Shown here piece by piece: positions 57,600 to 64,000 of a stretch of 64,000 bases of DNA (position 1 is its first letter; every line of letters begins with the position of its first letter). The position numbers and the translations under genes are program-made. Origin of the DNA: Schistosoma mansoni (Eukaryota > Platyhelminthes > Trematoda > Strigeidida > Schistosomatidae); contig NW_017386050.1 of NCBI RefSeq assembly GCF_000237925.1, positions 62,001 to 126,000 of the forward strand. The letters are read 5' to 3'. The notes under the pieces were generated by a model, which saw nothing but the letters and a program-made list of their open reading frames with translations, ran no database searches and was not told the origin of the DNA.

Positions 57600-58390
57600 A
57601 AAATCAGTCCGTTATTTGAATGATAATTGAATGAATGAAGAATATACTGATTTTTTCACAGCTTTTGCGTTTGAACCGCTGACGAACCATTATACTATGA
57701 TCTTGATCTGTTATGTGACTACTTTTAGATTCCGTTTTCTGATCTGTGTCGTTTTCAATCTCAAAATTAAATTCATATTCCCATAAATAGAATTGTTTTA
57801 CTGTTACAAAAGTTATTTAATTTACAATGTAAATATACTAAGTATATTTATTATAAATAACCAACGGACTGATGTGTTTGATTCCCCTGTTATTACATAC
57901 TTTTAGTTTAAATGTCACAACAAGGAATTCAAACTACAAACGTGTACTTTTTTCATTCAAAGTCTAAATATAAATAAGTAATAGTACATGTTCATTGTTT
58001 AAGTTTGTGTATTTCACGAACTGAATAAAGGTCAGTAATTAATATGGATATTTTGCATTCCAAATCAGATTGACCGCCAGTTTCAAGTCAACTGAAGGTT
58101 ACAGAATAAATGAAGCGTTTTTTAATGAAAATCATAAGTTTTTTGAACTAAAATAGATGATCATATAAATAATATGTATATTTATGTTATATCCTAATGA
58201 GTAGAAAAATTGCATTTCTAGCGTTTCGTGACTTAGTTTAAGTTACTTCTTCAGAGTAAATAAGTAACCGAAATTAAATTAACACAAGTTTTTATTAACT
58301 CCATCCAACGCTCAATTTATTTGAAACTCTCAAGTCCAACCATTGTATTGATATCTATAAGCGATAATATTATTGTTCTCTATCGTAAAC
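57600..58390. other. AT-rich stretch without assignable content
   Basis: No frame or repeat recognised. Confidence 0.45.
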
Positions 58391-58399
58391 TTATTTACA

Positions 58400-58950
58400 T
58401 ACTCCTGTAATTTCTCTTGATACGTAAACTACCAACAAGGATTCTTCAACCAACTCTGTATTCAACTTGCCCTTCCGGCTGTTCCCAAATCTTATTCACT
58501 CCAAATCTTATTCACTTCATATCAAACTTCAGCGTAATCTGTTCTTTCATCTGCCTCGTTTCCTTTCAGCCTTCGTGATTCAACGTTAAGGTTTATCACG
58601 TGATGAAGTTCGATGATTTCCACAATGTATGTCTTACCCACCCTCAGTGTCTTCCCTTTATTTACTCTTCAACTGGAAATTGGTTTCCTCTCTGTCAGAG
58701 TAAGTTTTTGTTGATGGAATCCGGTCAACGAGTATTGAGTATCTTGTGTATACAATAGTTTATAAATACATGTACTTTTCGATGGTGATCATGGTAGTTC
58801 TCCAATTTTCGGCTCCGTACAATAGAACTATCTTGACATTCGTATTGAAAATTCCAAATTCGATGTTGGGTGACAAATATTTTGAGTTGTAGATGTTCTT
58901 CAATAGTAGGAAGTTTGTCTTGCTTTGGTTACATGATGAAAAACCAATTT
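58400..58950 (-). mobile_element. Decayed 3' part of an RTE LINE
   Basis: Aligns with about 50250-50650 on the - strand (shared: TGACATTYGTATTGAAAATTC, ATGATTTCC-CAATGT, RT thumb and C-terminal region). Many frame breaks; no open frame of note. Confidence 0.8.
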
Positions 58951-59034
58951 ATGAAACTTATTAGGTTTTATTAAAATCGATCGATTAATAAATACTGACC
59001 GATTTCATGTATGTCATGTCTTTCTTATTGCACA

Positions 59035-59215
59035 CAAAATACAACTCACTGTTACCAGAGGTCAGTCGTGGGCAGAATACTTCAGTGGTAACGTCATTAA
59101 TTGTGAAGCTGGGTGATACTGGGTTGAATCCGCCAGGGAGTATAAATTCACTCAAAATTACGGATGCACCTTGCTGACCAGCATCAAACAGTTTGAAACG
59201 TTGGAAAAGCAGAGT
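59035..59215 (+). repeat. Old tRNA-derived SINE, probably family 1-related
   Basis: CTTCAGTGGTAAC (box A-like), TACTGGGTTGAATCC (box B-like), then TTGCTGACCAGCATC and GTTTGAAACG where the hammerhead would lie. Ribozyme pairing is lost. Confidence 0.5.
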
Positions 59216-59229
59216 TTCACGCTGACTAC

Positions 59230-61095
59230 CTTAAAAGCAGCATCTTCTTTAGACAGTACTCTCAGTGAGAGAAAGACTACATCAATAACGCCTTGATATC
59301 TTCTGGGAAATGTTCATCTAATTTTTCTTGACTTAAGCTAAGTGAAATTGAAATAAACTCTGTTTAAGATCTAAATCTAGTTTTCTAAATATTTGTATTA
59401 TTAAGATAAGATATCATAATGAACTAATGAGACTAATCACTATTCTACTTATATCGTCTCATTCCCATTTATTCTTAGAAACAGGCATGTAAAATGGGAC
59501 AACATAGTTCTCAATATAACAGGCTTATAGAGATATTTCCTGTTGCTACGACATACTACTACAATACGATAGTATAACAGATTACCGAGATTGTACTACC
59601 ACTTGGTTGGATAGTTGATCGGGACATTATATACAGACTGGATCACATTATACTGGAAATACGGTTCACCGTCAAAATTAGAGAACCTAATTATAGGCTA
59701 GATAATACTCAACATAATTACAGGCAGTAGACATTCAATGAGTGCAGAATAAAAATTAATGATGGGTAAATAATCACAATAGAAGCAGTTAGTAAGTTTG
59801 GTGTCTGTCTGTCCACAATAAGTGGTCAGTTATATTTTACTTTGACTAGTCACACATCATTTCCGTTATTTATTTGTTCAAAAATCAGAAATGGGGATAA
59901 ACTTCACGTTTCTAAGTCACATAAGTGTATCGTAGTAAGTAATTGTGGTTATATTTTCATTTATCTAGTCACTCAGCTGTAGGTATTTTGAAATGATTTC
60001 TATTACAGAATTAACTGGGGGTACGTCTTTTCCTATGTCGTAATTTTTCTTTCATTTTAACTGACTGACCTACACTTGACACGTCCGTCGCGTGATGGAG
60101 TAGTATTTTCCTCATAGAAAACTACATTTTTGACGTAAGCCAGAAAAAACAATAGATAACGAAACACCCCCTCCATCATGGATTCTGACAGTATAAATTG
60201 TAATTCCTGATTTATTTTGGTTGGTCACCAGGTGCAAGGTCGAAATCGAGAACAGAAGTGGAGTTTATCCTTACTCAAAATCAGACTTAAAATGATGCAA
60301 AACCTTCAAGAATCCGGTCCTCAGATGTTCTGACTAATAACCATACTATTACAGACTATAAACCAACTTTATCTTGTAGAGATCAAACGTTTCTTTTCTA
60401 ACTTATGTATACCGAAAGGAGCATAACAGATATCTCTTTCTCTTCATCTTGTTACTTGTAACTTACTTAAATATTTTACTCATTAAACGATTACTATTTC
60501 ACCCAAAAAGATAATTTTTTTCTGAGCATTGCGTAATCACTTGCCAATACCCTATTCCCTATATTTCAGAAACCTTATATTAACATCAGTAATAGTTAAT
60601 ACTTCAATTTATTGAGTTTTATTTTACATGCATACATTGTCTGTCTCATAAAATACACAAATTCAGCTACTGAAGTTTCTGATGAAACTTGAAAACCATA
60701 AAGAAATCCATGAAATGTTGAGGGCTGCTTATATGAATAATTCAGCAGAAAAAGATAGCTCTTCCGAAGCATAACAAGCTTTTCAAAGTTAGACATAAAG
60801 CTTGTAAAGATGATACATAATCAGGGTCATCATTCATTTCTTATGTAAACATAAACATCAGACATATCCAGACCCATACACTTTATGATTCATTGTTAAA
60901 ATGATTGGGGATAAACTGAATTTAGAGGCATAGTCTGTGTACGCGATTCTAGAATCGTGTAAAACAAATAGTCTGTTGTAGAGTCCGACTAGTGAATATT
61001 CTCTGAAATACTTTAAATAATGATAAAAAAGGTAAACCAAATCCTGCAAACGAAAATGTTTTTGAGGTTCCAGTTCACAAATTTATTGGTTAAAC
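59230..61095. other. Gene-free stretch, 1.9 kb
   Basis: Short - strand frames (60596-60796, 60858-61049) show no family resemblance. No repeat match seen in this window. Confidence 0.4.
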
Positions 61096-61109
61096 TACAT
61101 GTTACCTTG

Positions 61110-61592
61110 GTAAGCAAAGATGGATAGTATCTAGCAGTGAAATCCAGAAGGCACGTTTCGTCCTATTTGAGACTCGTCAGCTGGATATACCTGCACCTCG
61201 GAGTTGATGTTCACTCTGGGAATCGAACCCAGTACCTTTCGCTTCAAACGCCATCGCATTATCTACTCGGCCACTGAGTCCTGATAGCCACTTGCTTGTG
61301 CGATGGGGTGAAGTTTAAGTTCACTTAGTATTGTTTGTTTGGATCTTCCCATTGATGTTTTTAGGACTGCAACTCTGAGATGCAAGTACATCCAGCTGAC
61401 GAGTCCCAAATAGGACGAAACGCGCCTCCTGGATTCCACTGCTAGACACTATCCATCTCTGCTTACCATGCTTGTGAATTTAGGCTATATCGAGGCAATA
61501 CGCACAGTATGCACATATGCCAATTAGAAACTGACCAGTTGCAGTCCTAAAAACATCAATGGGAAGATCCAAACAAACAATACTAAGTAAAT
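61110..61592. repeat. Palindromic family 1 hammerhead SINE, copy 6
   Basis: A single 483-bp insertion bounded by TACATGTTACCTTG / TACATGTAACCTTG (61096-61109, 61593-61606). The left two-thirds is a - strand unit (hammerhead 61142-61186, tRNA-like with box B CCCAGT..., head); at about 61375 it switches to a + strand partial unit (hammerhead 61390-61434, then inverted head). The - ribozyme has a damaged cleavage-site region. Confidence 0.9.
61390..61434 (+). ncRNA. Hammerhead ribozyme, family 1 (right arm of palindrome)
   Basis: AUCCAG/CUGGAU stem I, CUGACGAG, GUCC/GGAC stem II, GAAAC. The cleavage triplet is CUC rather than GUC, still within the permitted NUH pattern; stem III is altered. Possibly active. 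Confidence 0.75.
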
Positions 61593-61609
61593 TACATGTA
61601 ACCTTGTTT

Positions 61610-62087
61610 TGAAATCTTATTTCAAATTAACCAACTGGAACTTGTCAATTTATTTCTCATTTCTGTCATCTGTTATAATTTAAAGATGCATAAAACTTAA
61701 TTAATTACACTGAATTGATTCTATTCCGCCAATGTTTCTATTATAATCTTGTATGAAATTTACATCTTAATGAGAACACATAAATAAATGGACTACATGA
61801 ATTCTATGTCATCCGTTATTTACTGGAAAATGTTGAAGGAACTGAATTGTATGAACAACAAAAAATTGTCTAACAATAAAGAAGGTTAAATTGTCCACCT
61901 TCGAAAATGCTCCTGTTCAACTGAAAGATAAACTAAGATACATGTATGTTTTATTGCCTGAAGATTACTAGTTATCTGATGAATTTGTAAGTGTATACTT
62001 TCCTGCACACATAAATTGTAGGGTCAAAGAGTGAAGACTGAGGGAAATAAATAGTAAGCAACTTTACAAGAAAGTTAAAAAAACAAC
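61610..62087. other. AT-rich spacer between SINEs
   Basis: Nothing assignable. Confidence 0.45.
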
Positions 62088-62097
62088 TGCATGAATT

Positions 62098-62373
62098 ATA
62101 AGCAAAGATGGATAATGGCTAGTAGTGGAATCCAGGACGAGTGTTTTGTCCCATACGGGACTCGTCAGCTGGATGTACCTGTATCTCAAAGTTGATATTC
62201 ACTCTGGGACTCTAACCCAATACCGTTCGCTCCAAATGTCCTCACATTATTCAATTAGCTACTGAGTCCTGATAACCATCTGCTTGTACAATGGGGTGAA
62301 GTTTGAATTCACCAGGTGTTGTTTACTTGTACCTTCCCATTGTTATTTAAGACTGCAATTAATCAGTCTCTTT
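62098..62373 (-). repeat. Hammerhead SINE, family 1, copy 7
   Basis: Probable 10-bp duplication TGCATGAATT / TGCATGTATT (62088-62097, 62374-62383). - strand hammerhead 62130-62174 with the long GUCCC/GGGAC stem II but AAAA in place of the GAAA core (inactive). tRNA-like boxes are damaged. Confidence 0.82.
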
Positions 62374-62637
62374 TGCATGTATTGTTGATTTGTTTTTCTC
62401 TTTCTAAAAAAATAAATATAACATTGTCTAGACAAAATGTCCATTCATAATCGACATGTTTAAACTGGATTTCAATGAAAATTTCCCTCTAGCCATAGAA
62501 TATTCAAAAGTAGTCATAGAGAAAAAAGGAGTACCTTTTTTAAAATAAACGTTTATTCAATAAAAATAACTATGGACAAAATCAATTTTGTTAAAAAGTT
62601 TCTTAGCTACTAATTATTACAATAATTTATAAATCAA

Positions 62638-62925
62638 TCCACTCAGTAGCTGAGTGGATAGTGTGACGGCATTCGAAGCGAACGGTACTGGGTTCGAGGG
62701 GACATCAACTCTGAGATACAGGTATATCCAGCTGACGAGTCCCAAACGGGACGAAACCAGCGTCTTGGATTCCACTGCTAGCCACTATCCATCTTTTATG
62801 ACAATGCTTTTGAACTAAGACAATATCGAGGCAGTTCAGACAGGATGCACATACGCCAACAAGAGACTGATCAATTGCAATCCTTAATAACAATGGGAAG
62901 ATACAAGTAAACAACACTAAGTGAA
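62638..62925 (+). repeat. Hammerhead SINE, family 1, copy 8
   Basis: + strand unit: box A (TAGCTGAGTGG, about 62648), box B (GGGTTCGAGGGG, damaged), an intact hammerhead, then the head ending CAACACTAAGTG. It faces copy 7 about 265 bp away. No clear duplication. Confidence 0.85.
62726..62770 (+). ncRNA. Hammerhead ribozyme, family 1, long stem II form
   Basis: AUCCAG/UUGGAU stem I (G-U next to the core), CUGACGAG, stem II GUCCC/GGGAC closed by AAAC, GAAAC, GUC cleavage site. Core intact. Confidence 0.87.
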
Positions 62926-63114
62926 ATAAAATCATTCATTTGTTTTTTTAGAAATTTCAATCATTCCAAATCGTCTATTCAATTTTGAGAAAAAGTTAGT
63001 GGGTAAATTTATTCAACTAAACATAAAAGATTGGACATGAAATAATTAGTTTGTCACGCAAAATAAGATGATCTAACAAGAGATAGGTTTAGGGGTTTAC
63101 GTCTGCCTAAGAAG

Positions 63115-63400
63115 TACTATAGTGAAAGAGAACACAAGTGAGGAAAACTATATGTATGAGTACAAAATCACTGAATGTCTGAGTAAAATCTGAGAATTAT
63201 ACAGTAAATACTTCAATTGTAAAATGTCAATCAATTGTCTCAGACTTGGTTGTTCCTTTGTTTCCATAGCAATCACTCACTATTCGTGTTCTCTTCTCCC
63301 CGATTTTCTCAACCTTATGCCTCCAGGCATTCCACTTTCGATTGGTGATACATACTACATATATCTGTCGACATCAATAGCACACATCACAATACTTTAC
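63115..63400. repeat. Diverged LTR family 3 copy
   Basis: ATAGTGAAAGAGAACAC..., ACAGTAAATACTTCAATTG and TCAATTGTCTCAGACTTG follow the order of 11093-11394. The right end is unclear. The frame at 63224-63454 lies mostly within it and is not a gene. Confidence 0.6.
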
Positions 63401-64000
63401 GTACTAGAGGAGTTTTATATGCTAAAACCAATGAATATGGATAGACGACCTTAAGCAACCAATACACAACCAGGATGAGAAGACTAATACTCTATGCTTG
63501 ACGGTTGGCTCAATATTAAACAGTCCCGAACAAAGAGGAAGAACCCAAGATCAATAATTACTAGTCCAATATCGTTATCATATTTCATATTCATTTAGAT
63601 GCATACAAGATCAAACCATAAAATAAAAAACAATTATTATGCATGATCAAGCCAGGTGTCTCTGTGTGTAGAAGAGACTGTGAATGATAAAATTGGCTAT
63701 AGATGAAAGATAGCAAATCATAAAACAGTAGTTAATGGATCAACCGAAAGTTTTTAGTGGCCCATGATCTGACTCCAGTTAGATCGTTTGCTGATTGCTA
63801 TCAAAATATACATGTCACCAATCCTCGCATATAATTGTCGACTTAACTCGCGTAAGTGAATGACGGAAGTAAATAATTCAAATACGAGAATGAAGTTCTG
63901 AATATATGTATTTCATACAATCATTGATCCAGATAAACGATCGGAGAAATGAAGCGAAGAGAAGGGAGTGAAACGAAATGACGCACAGTGCAAGTGTATG
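63401..64000. other. Right edge of window, nothing assignable
   Basis: AT-rich sequence without a recognisable frame or repeat. Confidence 0.4.

Noticed and set aside
60596-61049. Two short - strand frames
   Set aside because: Protein-like composition at places but no splice signals, family resemblance or repeat origin to support a gene.

Overview
The window looks like AT-rich, repeat-laden nuclear DNA of a blood fluke (genus Schistosoma). The evidence is: SINE copies carrying hammerhead ribozymes of the Sm-alpha type known from schistosomes; RTE-type LINEs; a CsRn1/Boudicca-like Ty3/Gypsy element with the unusual CHCC gag knuckle; and short host exons split by kilobase-long, repeat-filled introns. 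The species cannot be fixed from this sequence alone. No CRISPR array, rRNA, convincing tRNA gene or bacterial-style operon was seen.

Layout. Bases 1-2418 hold no recognisable gene. 2419-7980 is a young LTR retrotransposon with two nearly identical 358-bp LTRs and a CCTG target duplication. 10484-17161 is a complete four-exon ETHE1 (mitochondrial persulfide dioxygenase) gene on the + strand; its third intron holds a decayed RTE LINE and a hammerhead SINE. 17162-22964 is gene-free apart from a solo LTR and SINE debris. 22965-43274 is a six-exon + strand gene for a protein with two cyclic-nucleotide-binding (CNB) domains, the second degenerate, followed by a very Asn-rich tail; exon phases agree at every junction (612 codons up to the last possible donor). 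A further exon may lie at 47774-47840. 43275-64000 is mostly transposable-element debris: a palindromic repeat family, a solo LTR, a nearly full-length RTE LINE on the - strand (about 50102-53300), a Penelope-like remnant, three LTR families with nested insertions, and more ribozyme SINEs.

Most notable are two separate SINE families that both combine a tRNA-like pol III promoter with a type-I-like hammerhead ribozyme. Family 1 has core CUGACGAG and stem I AUCCAG/CUGGAU (Sm-alpha type). Family 2 has core CUGAGGAG and stem I GCACUG/CAGUGC. Many copies can be bounded exactly by 10-20 bp target-site duplications, so they moved by LINE-style retroposition. Several insertions are palindromic, with two head-to-head ribozyme arms inside one pair of duplications. 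Other copies share a changed catalytic core, which points to spread of a ribozyme-dead lineage.

The two host genes are on the same strand and show no evident functional link. ETHE1 handles sulfide/persulfide catabolism; the CNB protein is probably a cAMP/cGMP-responsive or structural protein. Their introns act as landing sites for the repeats.
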